64,000 nt of DNA. It comes from Gaiellasilicea sp037720595. Its GTDB lineage: Bacteria; Actinomycetota; Thermoleophilia; Gaiellales; Gaiellaceae. Position numbers and translations under genes: made by a program. A model generated the notes under the pieces. The model was not told the origin of the DNA and searched no databases. It saw only the letters and a program-made list of their open reading frames with translations. Position 1 is the first letter of the stretch; every line of letters begins with the position of its first letter. Positions 42,397 through 50,144 of this stretch are shown in pieces. The DNA is taken from NCBI GenBank assembly GCA_037720595.1, contig JBBJLW010000017.1, forward strand, positions 1-64,000, in the 5' to 3' direction.

Positions 42397-42429
42397 CGCT
42401 CTATGATCCTCCCGCACACGTTCGTGCGG
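42391..42429. promoter_or_regulatory. Two adjacent 6-6-6 inverted repeats in a divergent promoter
   Basis: GATCAT-N6-ATGATC (42391-42408, overlapping the kinase-like start codon) and CCGCAC-N6-GTGCGG (42412-42429) lie three bases apart between the divergent kinase-like and LuxR-type genes. The spacing suits dimeric DNA-binding proteins. Confidence 0.35.
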
Positions 42430-42573
42430 CAGTCGACGGGTGGAAGGACCGCAGATCCGTTCGCACCAGACTCCATCCCCTCCTCGGTGCGACAATGGTA
42501 CGACAGCCGAGGGGGACGGCGTGCGCGAGGCGGCTCGAAGCCGAGCTCCCCGAACCCGATCGGCCTCCGGACG

Positions 42574-43206
42574 ATGAGCACACCGCACACGATCACCTGC
42601 CTCGTCGCCGACGACCACCCGGCCGTAGTCGAAGCGGTCGCCGACGTCCTGGCCGAGCACGGGATCGAAGTCGTCGGACGTGCACGCGACGGGCACGACG
42701 CTCTCTCGAAGCTCGAGCAGACCAAGCCGAATGTGGCATTGCTCGATCTGCGGATGCCGGGGCTCTCGGGCATCGAGATCGCCCGCCAGATCGCGCGTTC
42801 GAGTCCGGACACGGCCGTCATCCTCTACACCGCCTTCGGCGATCGCGCCCTGCTGACCGAGGCTCTCGACGCCGGCGCTCGCGGGTTCGTGCTGAAGGAA
42901 GCGCCGCTCGCCGAGGTCGTACGCGCGGTCGAGCTCGTCGCCGGTGGGCGGACGTACGTCGACCCGGTGCTCGCGGGCGTGCTCACGAGCTCGGAGGCGA
43001 CGGAGAAGCTGTCGAGGCTGACTCAGCGCGAGCGCGACGTCTTGCGTCTCCTCGCGGACGGGAAGTCGAACGAGGAGATCGGCAAGGAGCTCTTCATCTC
43101 CGCGGAGACCGTTCGCACCCACATTCGCAAGGCGATGAACAAGCTCGACGCGGACACCCGCACGCAGGCGGTCGCCACCGCCCTGCGTCAGTCGCTCATC
43201 GCGTGA
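42574..43206 (+). CDS. NarL/LuxR-family response regulator
   Basis: A 210-residue two-domain regulator. The receiver has VADDHPAVV and phospho-Asp 58 in LLDLRMPG, then a switch Thr in LYTAFG and Lys in FVLKEAP. The C-terminal LuxR-type helix-turn-helix covers about 145-205: LTQRERDVLRLLADGKSNEEIG and ISAETVRTHIRKAMNKL. It binds DNA as a dimer once phosphorylated. It may be the output partner of the divergent H-box protein and receiver, making a split phosphorelay. ATG 42574 begins directly before the receiver domain. Confidence 0.92.
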   Translation: MSTPHTITCLVADDHPAVVEAVADVLAEHGIEVVGRARDGHDALSKLEQTKPNVALLDLRMPGLSGIEIARQIARSSPDTAVILYTAFGDRALLTEALDAGARGFVLKEAPLAEVVRAVELVAGGRTYVDPVLAGVLTSSEATEKLSRLTQRERDVLRLLADGKSNEEIGKELFISAETVRTHIRKAMNKLDADTRTQAVATALRQSLIA

Positions 43207-43209
43207 GTA

Positions 43210-43908
43210 TCAGGCTGGCGGCCGGAGCGCCGCGAACGGGTCGGTGATCTCCAGACCCGCGGAGCGGAAGCGGTAGAGCTCGGCCGGCCGGCCGCCGACG
43301 CGTCCGGAGTCGCGCCGCGCCCCGGTCGGCTCGAGTACGTCGCGGCGCAGCAGCACCCGCTTCAGGTTCGTCGCCGAGACCTCGTGGCCGAGCGCGGCGA
43401 CGTAGAGGTCGCGTAGTTCCGGCAGGGTGAAGGTCGTCGGGGCAAGGGCGAAGCCGACGTTCGTGTACGAGAGCTTTGCGCGCAGGCGCTCCCGTCCGGC
43501 GAGCACGATCCCGCCGTGGTCGAACGCGAGGGGGGGCAGCCCGTCCACCGGGTGCCAGGCGGTGTCGGCCGGAAGCTCCGGGTCGACGTCGGCGGGGACG
43601 AGCCCGAGGTAGGCCGTGGCGAGCTCCCACCGGCTCGGGTTTCGGGCCGGGTCGCTCCAGGTCCCGAGCTGCTCGGCGTGCGCGAGCTCTCGCACATCCA
43701 CCTTCGCCGCGAGGTGACGCCGAATCGACTCGTCGAGCGTGTCGCCTGCAGCGAGTGTGCCGCCCGGAAGCGCCCACGCCGCGGCGAAGGGCTCCCTGCC
43801 GCGCTGCCAGAGGAGCGTCTGCAGCGTGTCCTCGCGGACCTGGAGGACGACGGCGAGCACGACCTGGACGGGTGCTGTGGTAGACTCCCGCACAGGTTTC
43901 CGCCTCAC
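43210..43908 (-). CDS. Nudix-domain transcription regulator (NrtR-like)
   Basis: A 232-residue protein with an N-terminal Nudix fold (~15-150) and a C-terminal winged helix (~155-225; LPELRDLYVAALGHEVSATNLKRVLLRR). The Nudix box is altered: ALPGGTLAAGDTLDESIRRHLAAKV lacks the REUxEE glutamates needed for hydrolysis. That combination is the hallmark of NrtR-type regulators, which sense ADP-ribose-like NAD products and control NAD-synthesis genes. No NAD gene is adjacent. The GTG at 43908 is used; a GTG five codons later is possible. It is divergent from the BMP lipoprotein with a 31-bp gap. Confidence 0.82.
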   Translation of the reverse strand: MRRKPVRESTTAPVQVVLAVVLQVREDTLQTLLWQRGREPFAAAWALPGGTLAAGDTLDESIRRHLAAKVDVRELAHAEQLGTWSDPARNPSRWELATAYLGLVPADVDPELPADTAWHPVDGLPPLAFDHGGIVLAGRERLRAKLSYTNVGFALAPTTFTLPELRDLYVAALGHEVSATNLKRVLLRRDVLEPTGARRDSGRVGGRPAELYRFRSAGLEITDPFAALRPPA

Positions 43909-43939
43909 AGTCTAAAACCTTACCGAAAGGCAGATCCCG

Positions 43940-44980
43940 ATGCTGCGTCTCATCTCTCAGGCCCTGCTGCTCGCCATTGCGGGGCTGGCGATCGCCGGCT
44001 GCGGTGGCGGCGGCGACGACAACGGCGACGGGGTCGGCGTCAACCCGCCCCCCGTGCTCAAGGTCGGCCTGATCGTCGACAAGGGCCAGCTCGACGACAA
44101 CGGCTTCAACGAGCTCGCGTTCAAGGGGCTCGAGCGCGCGCAGTCCGAGCTCTCGGTCGAAGGGCGCGTGATCGAGTCCGCGTCGTCTGCGGACTACATC
44201 CCGAACATGACCTCGCTCGCGCGCCAGGACTACGACCTCGTGATCGGGGTCGGGTTCGCGCAGGGGGACGCGATCGGCAAGGTCGCGCAGAAATTCCCGG
44301 AGACGAAGTTCGCGATCATCGACGTCGACCAGGCGTTCGTGCCCGGGAAGCCGGCCAACGTGCAAGGGCTGCTTTTCCGCGAGGAGGAGGTCGGCTATCT
44401 CGTCGGCTATCTAGCGGCGCTCCAGGAGAAGCGGCGCGACGGCGCGGACGTGATCAGCGCCGTCGGTGGGATGAAGGAGCCGCCGGTCGATCGCTTCATC
44501 GCCGGCTATTTCGCGGGCGCGCGCGAGGCCGATCCGGGGATCAAAACCGTGCTCGGTTATTCGCAGGACTGGGACGACCAGGCCAAGTGCAAGGAGCTCG
44601 CGCTCAACCAGATAGCCGACGGCTCGGGAGTCGTCTTTTCCGTCGCCGGCGGCTGCGGGCTCGGGGCGCTGAACGCGGCGGGCGAGCGCGACCGCTGGGG
44701 GATCGGCGTCGACGCGGATCAGTCCTCGCTCGGCAAGCACATCCTCACGAGTGCCAAGAAGGGCGTCGACTCGGCCGTCTTCCTGACGATCAAGTCGATT
44801 CAAGACGAGGTGTGGCAGGGCGGCAAGAACGCGACTTTCGGGCTGAAGGAGAACGGCGTCGGCCTCGGCAAGGTGAGCTCGGAGGTTCCGAGATCCGATC
44901 TCGATGCCGTCCAGGCGATCAAGCAGAAGATCGCTTCAGGCGAGATCACCGGCATTCCGACCGAGGTGGGGAAGAGCTAG
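43940..44980 (+). CDS. BMP-family substrate-binding lipoprotein (nucleoside-type ABC uptake)
   Basis: A 346-residue lipoprotein: signal ending LAIAGC with lipid Cys 21, then a Gly/Asp linker. The BMP/PnrA domain shows KVGLIVDKGQLDDNGFNELAFKG, DLVIGVGFAQGDAIGKVA, FAIIDVDQ, VGYLVGYLAAL and GIGVDADQSS. Family members bind purine nucleosides for ABC import. No permease or ATPase gene is adjacent, so this is an orphan or its partners lie elsewhere. With the secreted nuclease and nucleotidase ~3 kb away it could finish nucleoside scavenging (inference). Its TAG overlaps the TAG of the convergent gene (CTAG). Confidence 0.9.
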   Translation: MLRLISQALLLAIAGLAIAGCGGGGDDNGDGVGVNPPPVLKVGLIVDKGQLDDNGFNELAFKGLERAQSELSVEGRVIESASSADYIPNMTSLARQDYDLVIGVGFAQGDAIGKVAQKFPETKFAIIDVDQAFVPGKPANVQGLLFREEEVGYLVGYLAALQEKRRDGADVISAVGGMKEPPVDRFIAGYFAGAREADPGIKTVLGYSQDWDDQAKCKELALNQIADGSGVVFSVAGGCGLGALNAAGERDRWGIGVDADQSSLGKHILTSAKKGVDSAVFLTIKSIQDEVWQGGKNATFGLKENGVGLGKVSSEVPRSDLDAVQAIKQKIASGEITGIPTEVGKS

Positions 44981-45468
44981 CGGCCGCGCCTCCGAGGCAG
45001 CCAGCCCGGGACGGAGCGACGGTAGGCCTCGTACGCGTTGCCGAATCGGGCGGCCAGGTTCGGCTCCTCGTAGAGGCGCACGAACGCGACGACCGCCACT
45101 CCGAAGGCCGCGGCGTAGAGGAGGAGCCAGAAGCGGCCGAGTAGGAGCGACTGGCCGACGATCGTCGCAGCGACCGCGAGGTACATCGGGTTGCGGACGT
45201 ACCTGTAGATCCCCCCGGCGACCAGGTGCGCGGTCGGTGCGACCGGTGCCGGCGTGCCGATGCCCTCCAGGACGAACCGCGCGAAGGCGTTGAGGAGAAC
45301 CAGAGAGCCCGCGACGAGGAGCAGTGCGCCGAGCACACGGATCGGTGCCGAGGCCGGAAACGATCGGCTCTCCCAGCGGGTGAGCCACCACGGCACGAGG
45401 CCGGCGACGACGCCTGGTGCGATCAGCAGGAAGACGACACTGCCCGCTGCGGCTTTCGCCCGCGCCAC
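44977..45468 (-). CDS. Isoprenylcysteine-carboxyl-methyltransferase/phospholipid-methyltransferase family protein
   Basis: A 163-residue membrane protein with four to five helices. The C-terminal signature is GGIYRYVRNPMYLAV (the RHPxY-like motif, here RNPMY), followed by RLYEEPNLAARFGNAYEAY, the conserved Glu-Glu-x-L segment that binds SAM. Bacterial members methylate unknown lipids or quinone-like compounds. The GTG at 45468 starts three bases after the stop of the MoaD-like gene. No isoprenylation pathway is visible, so the substrate is unknown. Confidence 0.87.
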   Translation of the reverse strand: MARAKAAAGSVVFLLIAPGVVAGLVPWWLTRWESRSFPASAPIRVLGALLLVAGSLVLLNAFARFVLEGIGTPAPVAPTAHLVAGGIYRYVRNPMYLAVAATIVGQSLLLGRFWLLLYAAAFGVAVVAFVRLYEEPNLAARFGNAYEAYRRSVPGWLPRRRGR

Positions 45469-45471
45469 GGA

Positions 45472-45720
45472 TCAGCCGCCGGCGATTGCGGCGACGATCC
45501 GGACTGTCGACGCGGGCGTGAGCGGCGCCGTGAGGTCGCGCTCCCGCTGCCCGTCCACGTAGACGTGCACGAGCGGGCGCACGCCGCCGGCCTCGTCGAG
45601 GAGCAGGTTCGCGACCGGGAGCGCTCGCAGCGCAGCACCGACGGTCTCTGCCTCGAGCTCGAACTGCTTCTGCCCGCCAGCCTCCGCAGCGAGAAGCCCC
45701 GGCAGCAGGATTACGGCCAC
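45472..45720 (-). CDS. MoaD/ThiS-type ubiquitin-like sulfur carrier
   Basis: An 82-residue beta-grasp protein with the pattern VAVILLPGLL, a middle LRALPVANLLLDEAG helix, VHVYVDGQRERDL and a C-terminal IVAAIAGG. The terminal Gly-Gly is the site that is adenylated and thiocarboxylated in sulfur carriers for molybdopterin or thiamine synthesis. GTG 45720 lies within the last codons of the BNR-repeat gene, so the two are co-translated. No moaE, thiG or adenylating enzyme is near, so its acceptor pathway is open. Confidence 0.82.
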   Translation of the reverse strand: MAVILLPGLLAAEAGGQKQFELEAETVGAALRALPVANLLLDEAGGVRPLVHVYVDGQRERDLTAPLTPASTVRIVAAIAGG

Positions 45721-46766
45721 GCGGATGCTTCGACAGAGAGGATCGGCGGCAGGTGTCGCGCGGCCTCCGTCACCTGCCCGTCGCGCAGCGCGTAGACGAA
45801 GCCGCTCTGGGTGCCTGCGTAGACGCCGCCGTCTGCGTCGAAGCTCATCCCCTCGCGCAGCACGGCCGCCCAGGCTGGGTCGACCGCGACGATCGGCGTC
45901 CAGCTCGCGCCCGCGTCGCCGGTCCGGTAGATCCCGAGCCGGCCCTCGCTCGTAACGCGGTTCTCGGGGCCGATCTCCGGGATCACGTAGGCGACGTCCG
46001 GATCGGCAGGGTCGAGCGCGAGCCCGAAGCCGAACCGTGAGGGCAGACCGTTCTCGTCGAGCCGTTCCCAGCTCGCGCCGCCGTCGTCGGAGCGGTAGAC
46101 ACCGCAGTGGTTCTGCTGCCAGAGTCGCTCCGGACGGGCGGGATGGGCAAGCACCTTGTGGACGCACTGGCCGACTTCCGGGAAGGGATCGTCGGGTAGG
46201 AAGCAGGCTTCCGTGCCGGCGTTCGCGGGCTGCCACGAGCCGCCGCCGTCCTCGGTGCGGAAGACGCCCGCCGCCGAGATCCCGATCCAGAGCCGGTCGG
46301 CGTTTTCGGGGTCGAGCGCGATCGAATGGCAGACGAGCCCGCCGGCGCCGGGCGACCAGCGCTCGCGCGTCTCGTGGCCGAGCAGCGCCTCGTTCGCCGT
46401 CCAGGTCGCGCCGGAGTCGTCGGAGCGTAAGAGCACGCCCGGCTCGCCCCCGAGCCAGAGCGTCTCTGGCTGGGAGTCGTGGCCCGGCTCGAGGTGCCAC
46501 GTCGACGCGAGCTTGAGCCCGCTCGACTCCGGCAGGCCGAGCTCCTCGGAGCGCTCCCAGGTCTGCCCGAGGTCGGTCGAGCGATGCACGGTTCCGCCGT
46601 AGACCCAGCTGTTCGTGCAGGCGTAGAGCGTGCCGTCGCGCGGGTCGAGCACAGCGTGGTTGATCTGCCAGCCCGGCAGCAGCGGCTCCTCGAGCCGCCA
46701 CTCGTTTCCGCCTCCGTGGATCAGAAAGAGGCCCTTGCGCGTTCCTACGAGGAGCAGCACGTCCAC
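45711..46766 (-). CDS. BNR/Asp-box repeat beta-propeller protein (sialidase-like)
   Basis: A 351-residue protein with at least five Asp-box repeats: RSTDLGQTWE, RSDDSGATWT, RTEDGGGSWQ, RSDDGGASWE and RTGDAGASWT. They mark the blades of a six- or seven-bladed propeller of the sialidase/VPS10 type. It begins with VLLLVGTRKGLFLI and has no signal peptide, so it is probably cytoplasmic and unlikely to be a true secreted sialidase. It is co-translated with the MoaD-like protein, an arrangement that suggests a functional link. GTG 46766 is used as start. Role unknown. Confidence 0.85.
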   Translation of the reverse strand: MDVLLLVGTRKGLFLIHGGGNEWRLEEPLLPGWQINHAVLDPRDGTLYACTNSWVYGGTVHRSTDLGQTWERSEELGLPESSGLKLASTWHLEPGHDSQPETLWLGGEPGVLLRSDDSGATWTANEALLGHETRERWSPGAGGLVCHSIALDPENADRLWIGISAAGVFRTEDGGGSWQPANAGTEACFLPDDPFPEVGQCVHKVLAHPARPERLWQQNHCGVYRSDDGGASWERLDENGLPSRFGFGLALDPADPDVAYVIPEIGPENRVTSEGRLGIYRTGDAGASWTPIVAVDPAWAAVLREGMSFDADGGVYAGTQSGFVYALRDGQVTEAARHLPPILSVEASAWP

Positions 46767-46793
46767 TCCGCGAGCCTAGAGCAAGGAGACCCC

Positions 46794-47195
46794 ATGGCCA
46801 AGTTGAGCGAGCAGCAGCAGGAGTTCCTCCGCAATCCGTACGTCGGCGTCGTCACCACGCTCCGCGAGGACGGCTCGCCGCACAACACCGTCGTCTGGGT
46901 GGATGCGGACGAGGACGCGGTCATCTTCAACACCGCCGAAGGCCGCGCAAAGCCCGAGCACCTCCGGAACGACGGACGCGCCGCGATGATCGTGATCGAC
47001 CCGCAGAACGGCTTCAAATGGCTGGCGGTGTCGGGGCCCGCAGAGCTGAGCCACGAGGGCGCCGACGCGCAGATCGACAAGCTCTCCGAGAAGTACACCG
47101 GTAATCCCGAATACCAGTCGCGGCAGCCCGGCGAGCAGCGGGTGAACGTGCGGATCACTCCCGAGCACGTCGATTCGAGCGGGCTCGAGGGCTGA
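46794..47195 (+). CDS. PPOX-class pyridoxamine-phosphate-oxidase/F420-dependent protein
   Basis: A 133-residue split-barrel protein with AAGGAGACCCC before ATG 46794. The pattern LRNPYVGVVTTLREDGSPHNTVVWVD, then RAKPEHLRNDGRAAMIV and WLAVSGPAEL, matches PPOX proteins of actinobacteria. Many of these use F420 to reduce small molecules such as heme-breakdown products or mycotoxins; others bind FMN. Cofactor choice cannot be decided by eye. It is divergent from the BNR gene and convergent with dinB. Confidence 0.88.
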   Translation: MAKLSEQQQEFLRNPYVGVVTTLREDGSPHNTVVWVDADEDAVIFNTAEGRAKPEHLRNDGRAAMIVIDPQNGFKWLAVSGPAELSHEGADAQIDKLSEKYTGNPEYQSRQPGEQRVNVRITPEHVDSSGLEG

Positions 47196-47217
47196 CTCAC
47201 GCACCCTGCGAGCCGCT

Positions 47218-48408
47218 CTAGTCGGGGAGTAAAGGCACGGAGAGCCCTTGGTCGCGGCCGAGCAGCACGGCTCGGGTAACGGCGTTCGATCCGAACCTGC
47301 GACGGACCTCGTCGAGTGCGGCGTCGAGCGCGCTGCCGTCGTGATGCTCGAACGGCAACCGGAGCTGGAGGTCGCAGTCGTCCTCGAGATTGCCGATCGC
47401 GACGCCGACGAGAGTGAGACCTCCACGCTCGATCATCGGCACGGCGATCGTCAGCAGGCCCCTCGCCACGGCAAGGATCACCCGGGTCTCCGCTGTCGCG
47501 CGAGGCAGCGTGTGCGACCGAGTAGCGCGGGAGAAGTCGTCGAAGCGCAGCCGGAGCACCACGGTGCGGCCGCCCCGTCGTGCCGTTCGTAGTCGCCGCG
47601 TCACCCGGTCGACCAGGCCGATGAGTGCGGCGTCGATGTCCTCGAGCGAGTGCGCCGACCGGCCGAGAGCGCGCTGCGAGCCGATCGAGCGCCGCCGGCG
47701 GCCCACGTATACCGGTCTCGGATCGCGGTTGTGCGCGAGCGCGTGGAGCTTCCGGCCGGACGCCCGACCCAACAGGGCGACGAGCGCGGCCTCCGCCAGC
47801 TTCGAGACGTCACCGATGGTCGCGATCCCACGCTCGCGGAGCTTGGCGGAAGTCGCCGGACCGACGCCCCAGAGCCGCTCGATCGCAAGTGGATGCAGAA
47901 ACTCAAGCTCTCGGCCGGTCGGCACGACGAGGAGCCCGTTCGGCTTGGCCACGCCACTGGCCACCTTGGCGAGGAACTTCGTCCTCGCCACCCCAACCGT
48001 GATCGGCAGCCCGACGCGCTCGAGGGTGTCGCGACGCAAGCGCATTGCCATCTCGGTGGGGGAGCCGGCGATCCGCTCGAAGCCGCGCACGTCGAGGAAC
48101 GCCTCGTCGATGGATAGCCCTTCGACGAGCGGTGTCGTATCCTCGAACACCTCGAACACCGCCTTGCTCGCCTCGGCGTAGGCCGACATCCGCGGCTCGA
48201 CCACGATCGCCTGCGGACAGAGCCGGCGCGCCTGATCTCCGCTCATCGCCGTGTGGATCCCGTAGGCCCTTGCCTCGTAGCTGGCGGCGAGCACGACCCA
48301 CCCCCCGACGATCACCGGGCGGCCGCGTAGGCCGGGATCGTCGCGCTGCTCGACCGAGGCATAGAACGCATCGAGGTCGGCGTGGAGGATCGTCCCCTCG
48401 GATAACAC
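47218..48408 (-). CDS. dinB: DNA polymerase IV (Y-family, DinB)
   Basis: A 396-residue translesion polymerase. The palm starts ILHADLDAFYASVEQRDDP (first catalytic Asp), continues with YEARAYGIHTAM and the catalytic LSIDEAFLDV. The helix-hairpin-helix thumb (LWGVGPATSAKLRERGIATIGDV) and the little-finger domain (IGSQRALGR) follow. It copies past damaged bases with low fidelity. GTG 48408 sits only seven codons before the first conserved block and abuts a perfect SOS box, implying a very short or absent leader and LexA control. It converges on the PPOX gene. Confidence 0.95.
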   Translation of the reverse strand: MLSEGTILHADLDAFYASVEQRDDPGLRGRPVIVGGWVVLAASYEARAYGIHTAMSGDQARRLCPQAIVVEPRMSAYAEASKAVFEVFEDTTPLVEGLSIDEAFLDVRGFERIAGSPTEMAMRLRRDTLERVGLPITVGVARTKFLAKVASGVAKPNGLLVVPTGRELEFLHPLAIERLWGVGPATSAKLRERGIATIGDVSKLAEAALVALLGRASGRKLHALAHNRDPRPVYVGRRRRSIGSQRALGRSAHSLEDIDAALIGLVDRVTRRLRTARRGGRTVVLRLRFDDFSRATRSHTLPRATAETRVILAVARGLLTIAVPMIERGGLTLVGVAIGNLEDDCDLQLRLPFEHHDGSALDAALDEVRRRFGSNAVTRAVLLGRDQGLSVPLLPD

Positions 48409-48421
48409 GAACAGATGTTCG
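48408..48421 (-). promoter_or_regulatory. LexA (SOS) box at dinB
   Basis: CGAACATCTGTTCG on the minus strand is a perfect match to the Gram-positive/actinobacterial SOS box CGAAC-N4-GTTCG. It ends at the first base of the dinB GTG codon, so LexA bound here would block transcription start directly. Confidence 0.85.
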
Positions 48422-48630
48422 CACAGTTCGACCCGACTTGTCCGTGAGGCCGGGGGAGAGCTACGCTCGCGCCAGACCTCGTCGGCTTCGACCGGCACCT
48501 CGAGGAGGCCGCGATGGATCTCGGTGCGAACGGCTTCACCACGTGATGGGCACGACATCTTCCTTGCCCCGCCGGACTGATGCCTCGCCAACGTCCTCTA
48601 CCAGAACCGCCGTATCCTGAAGGGAACCGT

Positions 48631-50079
48631 ATGACCGAGTCCGCAACCGCAGCCACGCACGACCTCCAGCAGCTCGCGAAGGACCACCTCTGGATGCACT
48701 TCACCCGCATGGGCGGTTACGGGCAGGCGGACGTGCCGATCATCGTCCGCGGCGACGGCTGCTACCTCGAGGACTCGAAGGGCAACCGCTACCTGGACGC
48801 GCTCGCGGGTCTCTTCTCCGTCAACCTCGGCTACGGCTTCGGCGAGGAGATGGGCCAGGCCGCACTCGAACAGATGCGCGAGCTGCCTTTCTACACGAAC
48901 TGGTCGTACGCGCATCCGCGCGCGATCGAGCTCGCAGCGGAGGTCGCTTCCCTCGCGCCCGGTGACCTGAATCGCGTCTTCTTCGTCTCTGGCGGCTCCG
49001 AGGCCGTCGAGTCGGCGTGGAAGCTGGCGCGCCAGTACTACCTCGCGCGCGGCGGGAAGCAGGTTCCGGCGGACGAGACGCGCCACGACGAGCGCGTCGG
49101 CACGCCGCATCCGCGCAAATACAAGGCGATCGCGCGCCAGGTCGCCTACCACGGGACGACGATGGGAGCGCTCTCGATCAACGGGATCTCCGCGTTGAAG
49201 GAGACGTTCGAGCCGCTCGTGCCGGAGGTGCGCCACGTCCGCAACACGAATCGCTACCACCGGCCGCTCGACGAGACCGAAGAGGCGTTCACCGCGTTCC
49301 TGCTCGAGGACCTCGAGAACACGATTCTCGCCATGGGCCCGGAGACGGTCTGCCTCGTCCACATGGAGCCGGTTCAGAACGCGGGCGGCGCCTTCGTCGC
49401 GCCATCGGGCTACTGGCGCGGCGTACGCGAGCTCTGCGACCGCTACGACATCCTGCTCTCGGCCGACGAGGTGATCACCGGCTTCGGCCGCCTCGGCCAC
49501 TGGTTCGCCTCGGAGCGCTACGACATCAAGCCGGACATCGTCTGCTGCGCGAAGGGGCTCTCGTCCTCGTATGCGGCGATCGGGGCGGTGCTCGCGACCG
49601 ACAAGGTGATGGAGCCGTTCCTCGACGCGACCGCGATGTTCTCGCACGGGATCACCTTTGGCGGGCACCCGGTCATGTCCGCGATCGCGCTGAAGAACAT
49701 CGAGATCATGAAGCGCGAGGGGATCATGGAGCGCGTGCTCGGCAGCGAGGACGCTTTCCGGGCGACGCTCGAGACGCTGCTCGAGCTGCCGATCGTCGGC
49801 GACGTGCGCGGCGCGGGCTACTTCTACGCGCTCGAGCTCGTCAAGGACAAGGAGACGCGGGAGGGCTTCTCCGCCAGGGAGTGCGAATCGCTCATCCGCG
49901 GTTTCCTCTCGGGCGAGCTCTTCCGCCGCGGCCTGATCTGCCGCGCCGACGATCGCGGCGACCCGGTGATCCAGATCTCGCCGCCGCTCGTCGCCGGCCA
50001 AGCCGAGTTCGACGAGCTGACGGGGATCCTCGGCGAGGTGCTCGCCGAGGCGGGAAAGCGGGTCGGACTGGGGACTTAG
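48631..50079 (+). CDS. Class III aminotransferase (omega-amino acid:pyruvate type)
   Basis: A 482-residue fold-type I PLP enzyme. GLFSVNLGYG, FVSGGSEAVESAWKLARQYY (phosphate loop), VAYHGTTMGALSI, LLSADEVITGFGRLG (PLP-ring Asp) and CCAKGLSSSYAAIGA (Schiff-base Lys) are all present. The class moves amino groups from omega positions of diamines, beta-alanine or GABA to pyruvate or oxoglutarate. AAGGGAA precedes ATG 48631. The C-terminal six codons run into a palindrome (50074-50098). It faces argH across 139 bp. Putrescine or GABA use is possible but not proven. Confidence 0.92.
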   Translation: MTESATAATHDLQQLAKDHLWMHFTRMGGYGQADVPIIVRGDGCYLEDSKGNRYLDALAGLFSVNLGYGFGEEMGQAALEQMRELPFYTNWSYAHPRAIELAAEVASLAPGDLNRVFFVSGGSEAVESAWKLARQYYLARGGKQVPADETRHDERVGTPHPRKYKAIARQVAYHGTTMGALSINGISALKETFEPLVPEVRHVRNTNRYHRPLDETEEAFTAFLLEDLENTILAMGPETVCLVHMEPVQNAGGAFVAPSGYWRGVRELCDRYDILLSADEVITGFGRLGHWFASERYDIKPDIVCCAKGLSSSYAAIGAVLATDKVMEPFLDATAMFSHGITFGGHPVMSAIALKNIEIMKREGIMERVLGSEDAFRATLETLLELPIVGDVRGAGYFYALELVKDKETREGFSARECESLIRGFLSGELFRRGLICRADDRGDPVIQISPPLVAGQAEFDELTGILGEVLAEAGKRVGLGT

Positions 50080-50098
50080 TGTTGAAACAACACTAAGT
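50074..50098. repeat. Palindrome A with TGTTG-N3-CAACA core
   Basis: An 11-bp perfect stem with loop AAA: ACTTAGTGTTG (50074-50084) and CAACACTAAGT (50088-50098). It overlaps the aminotransferase stop codon. It shares its 13-base core pattern with palindrome B, 71 bases away. It could be a terminator or an operator. Confidence 0.7.
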
Positions 50099-50144
50099 TC
50101 TCGGCGCATGGAACTAGACCAGGTTGCTGCGGCGCGAATGCGAG

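Noticed and set aside
45711..46766. Secreted sialidase (virulence-type exo-alpha-sialidase)
   Set aside because: There is no signal peptide and the catalytic Arg triad with the FRIP motif is not seen; only Asp-boxes are shared.
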